Assembly (NCBI RefSeq): GCF_042684665.1
Contig: NZ_JBHULY010000024.1
Coordinates: 13,631-77,630 of the forward strand
Origin: Jejuia rubra
GTDB lineage: Bacteria > Bacteroidota > Bacteroidia > Flavobacteriales > Flavobacteriaceae
Reading direction: 5' to 3'
Length of the DNA: 64,000 bases
Below the pieces are notes generated by a model. That model saw nothing but the letters and a program-made list of their open reading frames with translations. It was not told where the DNA came from and did not search any database. The position numbers were made by a program, and so were the translations under genes. Positions 32,463-41,585 of this stretch are shown one piece after another (the first letter of the stretch is position 1; each line of letters begins with the position of its first letter).

Positions 32463-33647
32463 ATGACGAAAAAGGAACAAAACAGGACTAGTAGCGGAAT
32501 ATTTTCATTCTTTTCAGGTGCAGGGTTTCTCGACCTTGGGTTTGAGAAAACAGAAGGATTTGAAACCGTTTTCGTCAATGAATATCATGAACCATTTATG
32601 GAGATTTATAAATCTTCAAGGAAAGGACTGAATGTAACCGAACCACAATTTGGACACAATACTGATGATATTTGCTCATTTTTAAATGGAAAGCCAGCTC
32701 AACAACTAACTGATGACTTGAAGTCCGCTAAATCAAAGTTTGATTTGGTTGGTTTTATAGGTGGTCCACCTTGTCCAGATTTTTCAGTTGGCGGTAAAAA
32801 CAAAGGAATAAAAGGGGAAAACGGAAAACTCTCTGCCACATATGCCGAACTGATAATTAGGAATCAACCGGACTTCTTTTTGTTCGAAAATGTTAAAGGA
32901 CTATACAGAACAAAAAAGCACCGTGCCTTTTTTGACCAGATGAAGCTTAACCTAATTAAGAGCGGTTATTATTTAACCGAGAAGCTTATAAATGCCATTG
33001 AATTTGGAGCACCGCAAGACCGAGAAAGAATTATTTTGATAGGTTTTAGAAGAAACACATTAACAGACTTTGGTCTAGAATTAAATGGAAGTCCTTTCTT
33101 GAAAACGTTCGATTGGAATTCTAAAACTATTTACAAAGCAGATGATATTTTCTCAAAGAATTGGCCAACTCAAGAAGAATTTATTGAAAACTCTGAAAAG
33201 CCTTTTCCTTACGGGCTAAATAAAAAATTGACCGTTCAATATTGGTTCGATAAAAATGATGTTTCAAATCACCCAAATGCTAATCACTATTTTCAACCAA
33301 GAGCAGGTTTACCAAAATTTCAGTCAATTCAAGAAGGCGATGACCTAAAGAAGTCGTACAAACGACTTCACAGATGGCGTTACTCACCTACTGCCGCTTA
33401 TGGAAATAATGAAGTCCATTTACACCCATATAAAGCACGTAGAATTTCAGCCTCAGAAGCGTTGGCGATTCAGTCATTACCAAAGGAGTTCATAATTCCG
33501 GAAAATATATCACTTTCAAATATGTTCAAGACTATTGGTAACGGTGTGCCATTTTTAGCTGCTAAAGGCCTAGCTGAAACTTTGAGCTTATTTATTGAAA
33601 ACTCTAAAACGCCCGAATTAAAGTATGCGGAAATTATCAGCGAGTAA
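32463..33647 (+). CDS. DNA (cytosine-5-)-methyltransferase of a type II R-M system
   Basis: The product has 394 residues. The C5-methyltransferase motifs are in canonical order: I FSFFSGAGFLDLGFE (SAM binding), IV GGPPCPDFS with catalytic C104, VI FENVKGL with E142, VIII PQDRERIILIGFR, a variable target-recognition stretch, and X GNGVPFLAAKGLAE. It methylates a specific DNA site to protect it from the partner nuclease; the site cannot be read from sequence. It overlaps the downstream nuclease gene by 23 bp. The pair is more A+T-rich than its neighbours and is followed by a repeat element, suggesting horizontal arrival. Confidence 0.93.
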   Translation: MTKKEQNRTSSGIFSFFSGAGFLDLGFEKTEGFETVFVNEYHEPFMEIYKSSRKGLNVTEPQFGHNTDDICSFLNGKPAQQLTDDLKSAKSKFDLVGFIGGPPCPDFSVGGKNKGIKGENGKLSATYAELIIRNQPDFFLFENVKGLYRTKKHRAFFDQMKLNLIKSGYYLTEKLINAIEFGAPQDRERIILIGFRRNTLTDFGLELNGSPFLKTFDWNSKTIYKADDIFSKNWPTQEEFIENSEKPFPYGLNKKLTVQYWFDKNDVSNHPNANHYFQPRAGLPKFQSIQEGDDLKKSYKRLHRWRYSPTAAYGNNEVHLHPYKARRISASEALAIQSLPKEFIIPENISLSNMFKTIGNGVPFLAAKGLAETLSLFIENSKTPELKYAEIISE

Positions 33648-34701
33648 CCTAGTTGCTTTTATAAATCAATTGGACAGAAATCAAGTTTACAATTATGTAA
33701 ATCCGAAAACTAAAGGTGTCATTAAAATTGAAGGCATTGATTTACCCGAAGGACCGATAAGAATTAAAAGATGGAATCCTTCAAAGGGCGAAACAGAAGC
33801 AGATAAGAAAATTGAGAATATTTCAAGCGAGTTAATTTGGCGTATTGCTAATGCTTTTAATCCGAATCAACCAATAAACGTTGACCGCGTGCTTGGTGGT
33901 AGTTACAATACAAGAAGCGTTTTTGAAGCTCTATTGGCTCATACACCCGAGTTTTACTTCTGTTATCCGGGCAGAATTGAGAATAAAGGCAATCACTCTA
34001 CAATTAAACATGGTCACAAGCATATAATGTGGAGACCTGAAGCACCTCACAAATTAGGTGTTTTGGAAAAGGCAGAAACAGAGATTGTAATTTCCGAAAT
34101 TCCTGCTCTAGATGCTTTTTACGATTCTCTTGTTCTGCCAGATAACTTTGAGCAAAAAGAACTAGATATTGATATTCAAAGACGTCATGCACAGATTCAA
34201 ATCGCTCTTTACTTTATAGGCAGACAGCTAAATTTTAGAACATGGATTGCTCAAAATGATAAAGGAATACTTTACCAAAACAAGAGAATCGGAGAATATG
34301 AAGGTGTAATCTCTTCCCTGAAAGACGAAAAATTAATGACTGCCTATGACGATGCTGTTCAAGCCGCATTGTTGATTGATTGCATTTGGTTTAAAAATGG
34401 AAAACTTATGCCAGCAGTCATGGAAGTTGAACATTCAACAGGTGTAACAAGCGGACTTAGTAGAATGAAAAACTTTAAAGACAAGTTCCCACCTTTTCCG
34501 ACAAGATACGTGATTGTTGCACCTGACGAAGACAGAGATAAAGTAATCAAGGAAGCAACTAAACCACAGTTTAAGGACTTAGATACAAGGTACTTCACTT
34601 ATTCAGCAGTTGAAGAACTTTACGCACTTTGTCAAAGAAGAAAACTGAAAGGTGTTACAGAAGAATTTCTGGACTGTTTCATGGAACCTGTTTTGAACTG
34701 A
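33625..34701 (+). CDS. Putative type II restriction endonuclease
   Basis: The product has 358 residues. It overlaps the methyltransferase gene by 23 bp, the main reason for the call. LLIDCIWFKNGKLMPAVMEVEHSTGVTSGLSRMKNF contains a D-x12-14-ExE arrangement (IDCIW, then MEVEH) compatible with a PD-(D/E)xK-type nuclease core whose Lys is replaced. The N-terminal half (LPEGPIRIKRWNPSKGE) may recognise DNA. I cannot assign the enzyme to a named prototype. The start ATGCGGAAATTATCAGCG is the only one giving the full frame. Intact. Confidence 0.75.
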   Translation: MRKLSASNLVAFINQLDRNQVYNYVNPKTKGVIKIEGIDLPEGPIRIKRWNPSKGETEADKKIENISSELIWRIANAFNPNQPINVDRVLGGSYNTRSVFEALLAHTPEFYFCYPGRIENKGNHSTIKHGHKHIMWRPEAPHKLGVLEKAETEIVISEIPALDAFYDSLVLPDNFEQKELDIDIQRRHAQIQIALYFIGRQLNFRTWIAQNDKGILYQNKRIGEYEGVISSLKDEKLMTAYDDAVQAALLIDCIWFKNGKLMPAVMEVEHSTGVTSGLSRMKNFKDKFPPFPTRYVIVAPDEDRDKVIKEATKPQFKDLDTRYFTYSAVEELYALCQRRKLKGVTEEFLDCFMEPVLN

Positions 34702-34730
34702 AAAAAGAAAAAAGTCAGCAAACAAGCCCC

Positions 34731-34850
34731 GCGTTAGGGATTGAACGGCCTGTTTGAAATCCCCGACGATAGGAGGGATTGAGTAGTGAAAGCCCGACCC
34801 GAGCATATTTGTTTAATGAAACAACGTAATATTTCATCGAGGGTAACGCC
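34731..34850 (+). repeat. Structured interspersed element, copy after the R-M genes
   Basis: It begins GCGTTAGGGATTGAACGG and ends GGGTAACGCC, so GCGTTA can pair with TAACGC as a closing stem. Inside, AAATCCC (34757-34763) can pair with GGGATT, then GAGTAGTGAAAGCCCGACC and an A+T-rich hairpin (TGAAACAACGTAATATTTCA). The rest of 34702-35032 shows no gene. A short dyad TGTCAG-T-CTGACA at 34986-34998 precedes truA. Confidence 0.65.
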
Positions 34851-35032
34851 CAACTTCTCGATACAATGCTCCAGCGTCGCATCACTCGAAGTGACCACTT
34901 TTTTAATATTTAATTAAGACCCCGCTCTTTTCAGCCAGCACAAATCTCTATATCTTTGCAACTTGACAAAAATCGATAGGGTTTTGTCAGTCTGACAGGG
35001 CGTTTTCGTTTTAATTAAAAGAGCAACAACCA

Positions 35033-35776
35033 TTGCGATATTTTATAGAACTCTCATACAACGGTAGTGGGTATCACGGCTGGCAGATACAGCCTACGGC
35101 GCTAACGGTGCAGGAGGTGCTGGAGGAGGCGCTTTCCAAAGTGCTGAGCGATACGATTTCCGTTGTGGGTGCAGGGCGTACCGATACGGGGGTGCACGCC
35201 AGCCAAATGTTTGCGCATTTTGATACGGACCGCTTGTTTGATGCCGACGATTTGGTGTACAAGCTCAATTCGTTTTTGCCGTTTAATATTGCCATTGCGC
35301 GAATTTTTAAGGTGAAGCTCGAGGCGCATGCGCGGTTTGATGCGATACGGCGCAGTTATTTGTATCGGGTGAGTACGAAGAAGAATCCGTTTACGCACCG
35401 AAATGCTTACTATTTAAGACAGGAATTGGATTTGGAGAAGATGAATGCGGCGGCCAAAATTTTATTTCAGTATAAAGATTTTCAATGCTTTTCCAAGGCG
35501 CATACCGATGTAAAAACGTATTATTGTGATATCATGAAGGCGAAGTGGTTTGTGCGCGAGGGCGAACTGCATTTTGCCATTACGGCCGATAGGTTTTTGC
35601 GCAATATGGTGCGCGCCATCGTGGGCACTATGATTAATATTGGGTTGGGGAAGCTAGAAGTGGAGGAGTTGCACGACATCATAAAATCCAAAAATAGGAG
35701 TGAGGCGGGGTATTCCGTGCCGGCACATGGGTTGTATTTAACCGAGGTGGCCTACCCCGATTCGATTAGATTATAA
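35033..35776 (+). CDS. truA: tRNA pseudouridine(38-40) synthase TruA
   Basis: The product has 247 residues, with a TTG start (TTGCGATATTTTATAGAACTC) that gives the family N-terminus RYFIELSYNGSGYHGWQ; no ATG is available there. The catalytic Asp is in GAGRTDTGVHA. FDAIRRSYLYRV and RNMVRAIVGTMINIGLGK are family motifs. It isomerises U38-U40 in tRNA anticodon arms. Length is normal. The ABC exporter gene begins at the next base after its stop. Confidence 0.95.
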   Translation: MRYFIELSYNGSGYHGWQIQPTALTVQEVLEEALSKVLSDTISVVGAGRTDTGVHASQMFAHFDTDRLFDADDLVYKLNSFLPFNIAIARIFKVKLEAHARFDAIRRSYLYRVSTKKNPFTHRNAYYLRQELDLEKMNAAAKILFQYKDFQCFSKAHTDVKTYYCDIMKAKWFVREGELHFAITADRFLRNMVRAIVGTMINIGLGKLEVEELHDIIKSKNRSEAGYSVPAHGLYLTEVAYPDSIRL

Positions 35777-37546
35777 ATGACAAAACAAAAGGAACAAATA
35801 TTTGATGTGGGACTGTTCAGGCGACTGTTCAAGTTCATAAAGCCTTATAAAATGGTTTTTAGCGGGGTGTTTGCCTCGGTGATAATCATTGCATTATTGG
35901 GCGTTGCCACACCGTATTTATTGAAATATGCTATTGATGAAAACCTGACCAACAAGCTGAGCGAAGGCTTTTTAACGATTATTGTTGTCATGATAGCATT
36001 GTTGCTATTGGAGGTACTTTTTCAATTGTTTTTTATCTATTATTCGGGATGGTTGGGGCAGAATGTGGTGCGGGACGTTAGGGTAAAACTCTTCAACCAT
36101 TTGTTGCGCTTCAAGATGAAATATTATGATAATTCATCGGTTGGGGTTTTGATTACCCGTTCGGTTACCGATATGGAACGTATCGCCGATATTTTTGGTC
36201 AGGGCCTCTTTATGATTTTTAAGGATTTGCTGGCGATGGTGGTGGTTTCCGGAGCTATGTTTTATATGAGCTGGAAATTGAGTTTGATCGTTTTTGCGAT
36301 GTTGCCCATTTTATTATATGCCACAAAATTGTTTCAAAAGTATATGAAAAAAGCTTTTGAAGAGGTGCGTAGTGAAGTGTCCAACCTGAACCAGTTTGTG
36401 CAAGAGCGCATTACGGGGATGAAAATATTACAGTTGTTTGCCCGAGAGACTATTGAAAATGAAAAGTTTAGGGCCATTAACGAGCGTCATAAAAAGGGGT
36501 GGCTAAAGACCATTTGGTACAACTCCTTCTTTTTTCCCATTGCGGAATTATCGTCGTCCATCACCATTGGTTTGGTGGTGTGGTACGGTGGATTGACCCA
36601 TGTAGTGAGCGATACGGCTTCCCAAGGGGTATTGTTTGCTTTTGTGATGTTTATCCCAAAATTGTTTAGGCCATTGCGCCAAATTGCGGATAAATTTAAT
36701 ACCCTTCAAATGGGAATGGTGGCCGCCAACAGAGTATTTAAGGTGTTGGATACCACTTCTCAAATTGATGATAACGGCCAACACGAAGCGGCACATTTTA
36801 AGGGAGATATTTCATTTAAAAATGTGTGGTTTAATTACGTGGAGGACGAACCCGTGTTGAAAGGTATTTCGTTTGATGTCAAAGCTGGGCAGACCATTGC
36901 CATTGTTGGTGCTACGGGTGCTGGAAAATCTACCATCATAAATTTATTGAACCGTTTTTACGAAATAAAGGATGGCGTTATTGCCATTGATAATATTGAC
37001 ATCCGGGAAGTAACTTTGGCGTCTTTACGAACGCAAATTGCGGTGGTATTGCAGGATGTCTTTTTGTTTGCTGATACTATTTTGAATAATATCACTTTGC
37101 ATAATCCCGATGTTTCCGAAGACCAAGTGATTGAGGCCGCAAAGGCGATTGGGGTTCATGAATTTATTGGAAGTTTGCCAGGAGGTTATCACTATAACGT
37201 CAAAGAGCGCGGGGTGATGCTTTCGTCCGGTCAGCGTCAATTGATTTCATTTTTAAGGGCTTATGTTACTAATCCAAGTATTTTGGTATTGGACGAGGCC
37301 ACGTCTTCAGTAGATTCTTATTCGGAGCAATTGATTCAAAATGCTACGGATAAAATTACGAAGGGACGGACTTCTATTGTCATTGCCCACCGATTGGCCA
37401 CCGTTAAAAAAGCCGATAAAATCATAGTGATGGATGCTGGTGAAATCGTGGAGCAGGGTACCCACAAAGAACTGCTTAAAAAGAAAGGCGGCTACTATAA
37501 AAACCTTTATGAGGTTCAGTTTTTGAATGAGGAAGCTTTGGTTTAG
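35777..37546 (+). CDS. MsbA-like ABC exporter (fused permease-ATPase)
   Basis: The product has 589 residues. The six-helix transmembrane domain covers about 25-320. The nucleotide-binding domain shows Walker A GATGAGKST (378-386), signature LSSGQRQL (from 482) and Walker B ILVLDEA (D506, E507), then the H-loop IAHRLATV. It is a homodimer- or heterodimer-forming half transporter of the lipid/multidrug exporter type, in the inner membrane; the cargo is unknown. It starts directly at the truA stop. Its stop overlaps that of the convergent DUF3667 gene. Confidence 0.9.
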   Translation: MTKQKEQIFDVGLFRRLFKFIKPYKMVFSGVFASVIIIALLGVATPYLLKYAIDENLTNKLSEGFLTIIVVMIALLLLEVLFQLFFIYYSGWLGQNVVRDVRVKLFNHLLRFKMKYYDNSSVGVLITRSVTDMERIADIFGQGLFMIFKDLLAMVVVSGAMFYMSWKLSLIVFAMLPILLYATKLFQKYMKKAFEEVRSEVSNLNQFVQERITGMKILQLFARETIENEKFRAINERHKKGWLKTIWYNSFFFPIAELSSSITIGLVVWYGGLTHVVSDTASQGVLFAFVMFIPKLFRPLRQIADKFNTLQMGMVAANRVFKVLDTTSQIDDNGQHEAAHFKGDISFKNVWFNYVEDEPVLKGISFDVKAGQTIAIVGATGAGKSTIINLLNRFYEIKDGVIAIDNIDIREVTLASLRTQIAVVLQDVFLFADTILNNITLHNPDVSEDQVIEAAKAIGVHEFIGSLPGGYHYNVKERGVMLSSGQRQLISFLRAYVTNPSILVLDEATSSVDSYSEQLIQNATDKITKGRTSIVIAHRLATVKKADKIIVMDAGEIVEQGTHKELLKKKGGYYKNLYEVQFLNEEALV

Positions 37547-38364
37547 TTACCACTAGATTTTTTCGCCTCAATAAAACTTTGCAAATCCCCATCGATATAC
37601 ATTACGGCTACCATAAAAAGACCGATAATCACCGAGAAAACAATATAGGCAATAAAGAACATCACTAAAAACAGCAATGTCTTAAAAAGCAGTTCGCGGT
37701 TGCTTAGTTGGAATAGTCGTTTTAGTAAAAAGCAGTGGTAAAACATGGCCACGAAGTAGAACAATGCGCTAAAAATCATGTAGTTGTTGGGCGATATCAA
37801 AAGTATGGCCAGCCCTAAAAATACCGATACAATAGAGTATAGCGACATGCTGTACATGTAGGTTACCAAATGTTCGGTATAGTTGTATCTTTTATTGATG
37901 AAAATCACCCACGAAATCAATGCAAATATTGGAATCATCGATGCATAAATAAGGGATGAATATTCCAGGGAAAAGTCTGCCGAGGACTCCATGATTTGCT
38001 TTGAGGCTTCATTGGAATACATTTCCGAACTTTGAAACATGTTGGAGGCATCAAGATATTTCTTAAAGAATTTCTTGATAATGAAAATGTTGAAACCCGT
38101 TAGGGTCAAAGAAATACCAAAAAAGCTTATGGGGTTTATATAACGCTTACGGATGCCGCTAACGTAACTGTCGATTACCGCTTCCGGTGCTTTAAATAGG
38201 TCAATAATAGTTTGGAAAAGCTTATTGTCGTAATTAAAAAAAGTTTCGCCAATATGCTGGGCCAAGTTTTTTAATGTCAATCGTTCCCGGATCACTTTTG
38301 CGCCACAAGCATGGCAAAAATCACTTTCAGAAGTTAAGGAGATATGGCAGTTTTTACATTGCAT
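37543..38364 (-). CDS. DUF3667 membrane protein with zinc-ribbon start
   Basis: The product has 273 residues. The N-terminus MQCKNCHISLTSESDFCHACGAK has two CxxC pairs (zinc ribbon). RLTLKNLAQHIGETFFNYDNKLFQTIIDLFKAPEAVIDSYVSGIRKRYINPISFF is the DUF3667 core. Four to five transmembrane segments follow. Function unknown. Its ATG shares one base with the stop of cdaA, so it is translationally coupled to it. Confidence 0.85.
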   Translation of the reverse strand: MQCKNCHISLTSESDFCHACGAKVIRERLTLKNLAQHIGETFFNYDNKLFQTIIDLFKAPEAVIDSYVSGIRKRYINPISFFGISLTLTGFNIFIIKKFFKKYLDASNMFQSSEMYSNEASKQIMESSADFSLEYSSLIYASMIPIFALISWVIFINKRYNYTEHLVTYMYSMSLYSIVSVFLGLAILLISPNNYMIFSALFYFVAMFYHCFLLKRLFQLSNRELLFKTLLFLVMFFIAYIVFSVIIGLFMVAVMYIDGDLQSFIEAKKSSGN

Positions 38365-39149
38365 TAGGCCAAATCTTGCTTTATCATTTTGGCGAGTTCG
38401 GTGGTGTCCTCAAACACCACAAACTCACCATCCTTAAAATAGGAAATATGTCCTGTTTCCTCACTAACGGCCAATGCCAAAGCATCCGTTTTTTCGGTGA
38501 TACCAATGGCGGCACGGTGGCGGAGCCCAAAGCGTTGCGGGATGTGTTTTTCGTTGTTCACAGGCAGGACAACTCGAGTGGCTTTTACGATATTGTTGCT
38601 AATGATAATGGCGCCATCATGCAATGGGCTGTTCTTAAAAAAGATACTTTCAATGATGGGCTGTGTGACTTTAATATTCATTTCATCACCTGAGGAGGAA
38701 AGGAAATCCAGGTTGTTGTTACGTTCAAAAACGATTAATGCCCCAGTTTTAGACATGGACATTTTACTACATGCCGAAATAATAGCGTCCACATTGGTGT
38801 CGTCCGTGCCTTCGGTTTTAAGGAATTTTAGCTGTTGCAAAAACTTGCGCCGTCGCCCAAAGTTGGTGGAGCCCACCATTAATAAAAACTTTCGTATTTC
38901 GGGTTGAAAGACTACTATCAAGGCAATAATCCCTACTTTCATAAACCCTCCGAAAATCCCTGAAAGTAGTTCCATATTCAGGAATTCCGTCAATCGCCAA
39001 GCACCATAGATGATGATAATACCAAGGAAAATGTTGATGGCCACAGTACCTTTTACCAGTTTGTAAAGGTAGTAAAGGAGGAGGGCCACGAGGACCACAT
39101 CAAGGTAATCTATAAAGCGTAGGTTGAGAATGTCATCAAAGATGTCCAA
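38364..39149 (-). CDS. cdaA: Diadenylate cyclase CdaA
   Basis: The product has 261 residues. Three N-terminal transmembrane helices (YLDVVLVALLLYYLY, VAINIFLGIIIIYGAW, GIFGGFMKVGIIALIVVFQPEI) precede the DAC (DisA_N) domain. The catalytic motifs are NSPLHDGAIIISN (DGA) and GLRHRAAIGI (RHR). It makes cyclic di-AMP from two ATP, a second messenger for osmolyte and cell-wall control. In firmicutes it is paired with cdaR and glmM; here the coupled gene is DUF3667 instead. It reads leftwards, as do the lipoprotein and folP upstream. Confidence 0.95.
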   Translation of the reverse strand: MDIFDDILNLRFIDYLDVVLVALLLYYLYKLVKGTVAINIFLGIIIIYGAWRLTEFLNMELLSGIFGGFMKVGIIALIVVFQPEIRKFLLMVGSTNFGRRRKFLQQLKFLKTEGTDDTNVDAIISACSKMSMSKTGALIVFERNNNLDFLSSSGDEMNIKVTQPIIESIFFKNSPLHDGAIIISNNIVKATRVVLPVNNEKHIPQRFGLRHRAAIGITEKTDALALAVSEETGHISYFKDGEFVVFEDTTELAKMIKQDLA

Positions 39150-39185
39150 AGGCTGATAGGTTTTGGTAAATTTAAGAAATTGTGG

Positions 39186-39872
39186 TTAATAAATGAATTC
39201 GTCTTTTGAGAAGGAAAGGTTTTCTATATTCAATTTAGAAAGTTGAGATTTAATTGTGATGTAATCTTGGAACGAAATGTTGTCATCAATATCCAGAATA
39301 ACTTTGATATTTAACTTTTTACTTTTTACCAAATCATTAAGGTCTCCATGAAGGTTCAATATATCTGTAGTTTTAAAATTTGAGTCGTCCCAGGGACCGA
39401 GCATAATAATTTTATTTGATGACTTCACCATTACATTCAATGTCATGATGGATTCTAATCGAGAAACCTTAGCAAAGTAGTTACCAAATGATTCTTTGTG
39501 AAATGCAATATTGGTAAACTCCAAAAACCCCAAATTGTTTTTGCTCAAATCATGGCAAGTAAAGTAATTTTTTGCCTTTTCATTTTTATGGCTGGAATTC
39601 TGCTTCTTTTCCTGAAGGTATTTGATATGTGGAATGGCCTGTTTCAGTGTCAACCGTTTATCCACATTGATGAGCCAATTGGTGGTGCTGATGAGGTTTT
39701 TTCTGTTGAGCAATACGCTGTCGGGTTGGGTTTCATCATAAAATAAATATGCCACCGAAACGTCCTGAATTTTGGTGATATCTGCTTTTTCAATTTGAGG
39801 TAATTGTAGTTCTCTTTCGTTGCCGCAGGAAAGCATAAAGCTAATAGTGAATAGGTAAATAAAATACTTCAT
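39186..39872 (-). CDS. Hypothetical lipoprotein
   Basis: The product has 228 residues, with lipobox FMLSC and lipidated Cys at 16. The end VILDIDDNISFQDYITIKSQLSKLNIENLSF loosely resembles the C-terminal ExbD-like fold, but no transmembrane anchor of that family is present. Function unknown. It sits between folP and cdaA on the same strand, 36 bp upstream of cdaA. Confidence 0.65.
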   Translation of the reverse strand: MKYFIYLFTISFMLSCGNERELQLPQIEKADITKIQDVSVAYLFYDETQPDSVLLNRKNLISTTNWLINVDKRLTLKQAIPHIKYLQEKKQNSSHKNEKAKNYFTCHDLSKNNLGFLEFTNIAFHKESFGNYFAKVSRLESIMTLNVMVKSSNKIIMLGPWDDSNFKTTDILNLHGDLNDLVKSKKLNIKVILDIDDNISFQDYITIKSQLSKLNIENLSFSKDEFIY

Positions 39873-39896
39873 AGGTCAAAAATAAAAAATGGATTG

Positions 39897-39970
39897 CTGT
39901 CATTCTGAATTTATTTCAGAATCTCATGAGAAACTGAAACAGCACTTCGACTGCGCTCAGTGTGACAATT
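39897..39970. repeat. Interspersed repeat between folP and the lipoprotein gene
   Basis: TGTCATTCTGAATTTATTTC and then AGAATCTC is followed by the CTTCGACTGCGCTCAGTG core at 39943-39962 and TGACAATTC. The TCATTCTGAA half is paralogous to TCATGCTGAACTTGTTTCAG at 45400-45420. Non-coding. Confidence 0.65.
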
Positions 39971-39995
39971 CAGTTTGACAAGTATCCCAAAAGAC

Positions 39996-40820
39996 TTATT
40001 GATTCAACGCCTCAACCAATTTTACACATTCCACAGCTTCCTTCACATCATGTACCCGTAAAATTGACGCGCCTTTTTGCAAAGCGATGGTATTTAAAAC
40101 TGAAGTGCCATTCAACGCTTCTTGAGCAGAAGTTTCTAAGGTTTTGTAAATCATGGATTTTCTGGAAACACCAGCCAACAATGGTTTTTCAATCATTTTG
40201 AAGAGTTCCAGTTGGTTTAACAGTTCAAAATTCTGTTCCAAGGTTTTGGCAAATCCAAAGCCTGGGTCAATAATCACATCCACTATACCTAAATCTCGTG
40301 CAACCCTAATTCGTTCTGAAAAATAAAATAAAACCTCTTTGGTCAAATCTTCATAATCCGTGAGGCTTTGCATGGTCTGCGGTGTGCCTCGCATATGCAT
40401 CATGATGTATGGTACTTGCAATTCGGCAATGGTTGGCATCATGTTCTCGTCCAATTGTCCTGCAGAAATGTCATTAATCAATGTGGCACCTGTTTCAATA
40501 CATTTTTTGGCAACAGTACTTCGAAATGTATCTATCGAAATTAAAGCCTCCGGAAAGCGTTTCAAAATTAATTCAACAATTGGTAAAATTCGGCTTAGTT
40601 CTTCATCCTCGCTCACATACTCTGCATTGGGTCGGGAACTGTATGCGCCAACATCAATAAAAGTAGCACCCTCTGCCAGCATGTGTTCCACTTGGTTTAA
40701 AATTGAAGTTTCGTCCTTGTATTTGCCACCGTCGTAAAACGAATCAGGCGTAATGTTAAGCACCCCCATTACCTTCGGGATGGAAAAATCAATCAATTGG
40801 CCTTTACAATTTATGGTCAT
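39996..40820 (-). CDS. folP: Dihydropteroate synthase
   Basis: The product has 274 residues. The signatures are VMGVLNITPDSFYDGGKY, FIDVGAYSSRP, SIDTFRSTVAKK, LINDISAGQLDE, YIMMHMRGTP, IIDPGFGFAKT and LLAGVSRKSMI. It condenses dihydropterin pyrophosphate with p-aminobenzoate in folate synthesis; folE, earlier in the pathway, lies at 22 kb. It is divergent from the DUF1599 gene, the usual arrangement in Bacteroidota. Confidence 0.95.
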   Translation of the reverse strand: MTINCKGQLIDFSIPKVMGVLNITPDSFYDGGKYKDETSILNQVEHMLAEGATFIDVGAYSSRPNAEYVSEDEELSRILPIVELILKRFPEALISIDTFRSTVAKKCIETGATLINDISAGQLDENMMPTIAELQVPYIMMHMRGTPQTMQSLTDYEDLTKEVLFYFSERIRVARDLGIVDVIIDPGFGFAKTLEQNFELLNQLELFKMIEKPLLAGVSRKSMIYKTLETSAQEALNGTSVLNTIALQKGASILRVHDVKEAVECVKLVEALNQ

Positions 40821-40940
40821 GTTAAGTTTCGGGTTTTATATTTAGAGTTCAAGGTTATTAACAGGGCTTAAAAACTTTAAACTGTAAACCTTGAACGTTA
40901 CACTTTTTTATGCGAAATTTACACAAAATACAATATTTGA

Positions 40941-41480
40941 ATGCAAGATACCTCAAAACAATATGACACGGTAATCGAGACCTGTAAAAGTTTGTTCGTT
41001 AAGAAGATGAGCGATTACGGCAGTGCATGGCGCATTTTAAGATTACCATCCTTAACCGATCAAATTTTCATCAAAGCACAGCGCATTCGGGGCTTGCAAC
41101 AGAATGCGGTTCAAAAGGTGGATGAGGGACAGGAAAGTGAGTTTATCGGCATTATTAATTATTGTGTTATGGCTTTGATTCAGTTGGAAAAGGGAGTAGT
41201 AGAGCAACCCGATATGTCCACCGAAGAAGCTTTGGAACTGTACGAGAAGCACGTTACCATCACCAAAAAATTGATGGAGGACAAAAACCATGATTATGGC
41301 GAAGCGTGGCGTGATATGCGAGTAAGCAGTTTGACGGATTTGATTTTGCAAAAATTATTGCGCGTTAAGCAAATTGAAGATAATCAAGGTAAAACGTTGG
41401 TAAGCGAGGGGATTGATGCTAATTATCAGGATATGATTAATTATGCGGTTTTTGCCATGATTCATTTGTCGCAGGGCTAA
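40941..41480 (+). CDS. DUF1599 protein with internal duplication
   Basis: The product has 179 residues composed of two similar halves. The first is CKSLFVKKMSDYGSAWRILR with PSLTDQIFIKAQRIRGLQ and IGIINYCVMALIQL. The second is TKKLMEDKNHDYGEAWRDMR with SSLTDLILQKLLRVKQIE and QDMINYAVFAMIHL. This tandem is the DUF1599 (nucleotide-modification-associated) family. The biochemical role is unknown. It is cytoplasmic. Gene order folP - DUF1599 - DoxX-like - tpiA is conserved in the phylum. Confidence 0.88.
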   Translation: MQDTSKQYDTVIETCKSLFVKKMSDYGSAWRILRLPSLTDQIFIKAQRIRGLQQNAVQKVDEGQESEFIGIINYCVMALIQLEKGVVEQPDMSTEEALELYEKHVTITKKLMEDKNHDYGEAWRDMRVSSLTDLILQKLLRVKQIEDNQGKTLVSEGIDANYQDMINYAVFAMIHLSQG

Positions 41481-41505
41481 CGTATATGTAGCTGAGGCTA
41501 TGGAT

Positions 41506-41570
41506 GGTCGCTGAGGCTCTCGAAGCGACATTTAATTAAATTTTGGGTGACTTCGAGAACCTCAGTCACC
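41506..41570. repeat. 24-bp inverted repeat
   Basis: The arms 41506-41529 and 41547-41570 (left arm GGTCGCTGAGG...GAAGCGAC; right arm GTGACTTCGAG...CAGTCACC) are complementary except for a few positions, with a 17-base A+T loop. The arms resemble the CTTCGA...CTCAG family. No T-run follows. Confidence 0.65.
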
Positions 41571-41585
41571 GAGTAACGAATTTTA

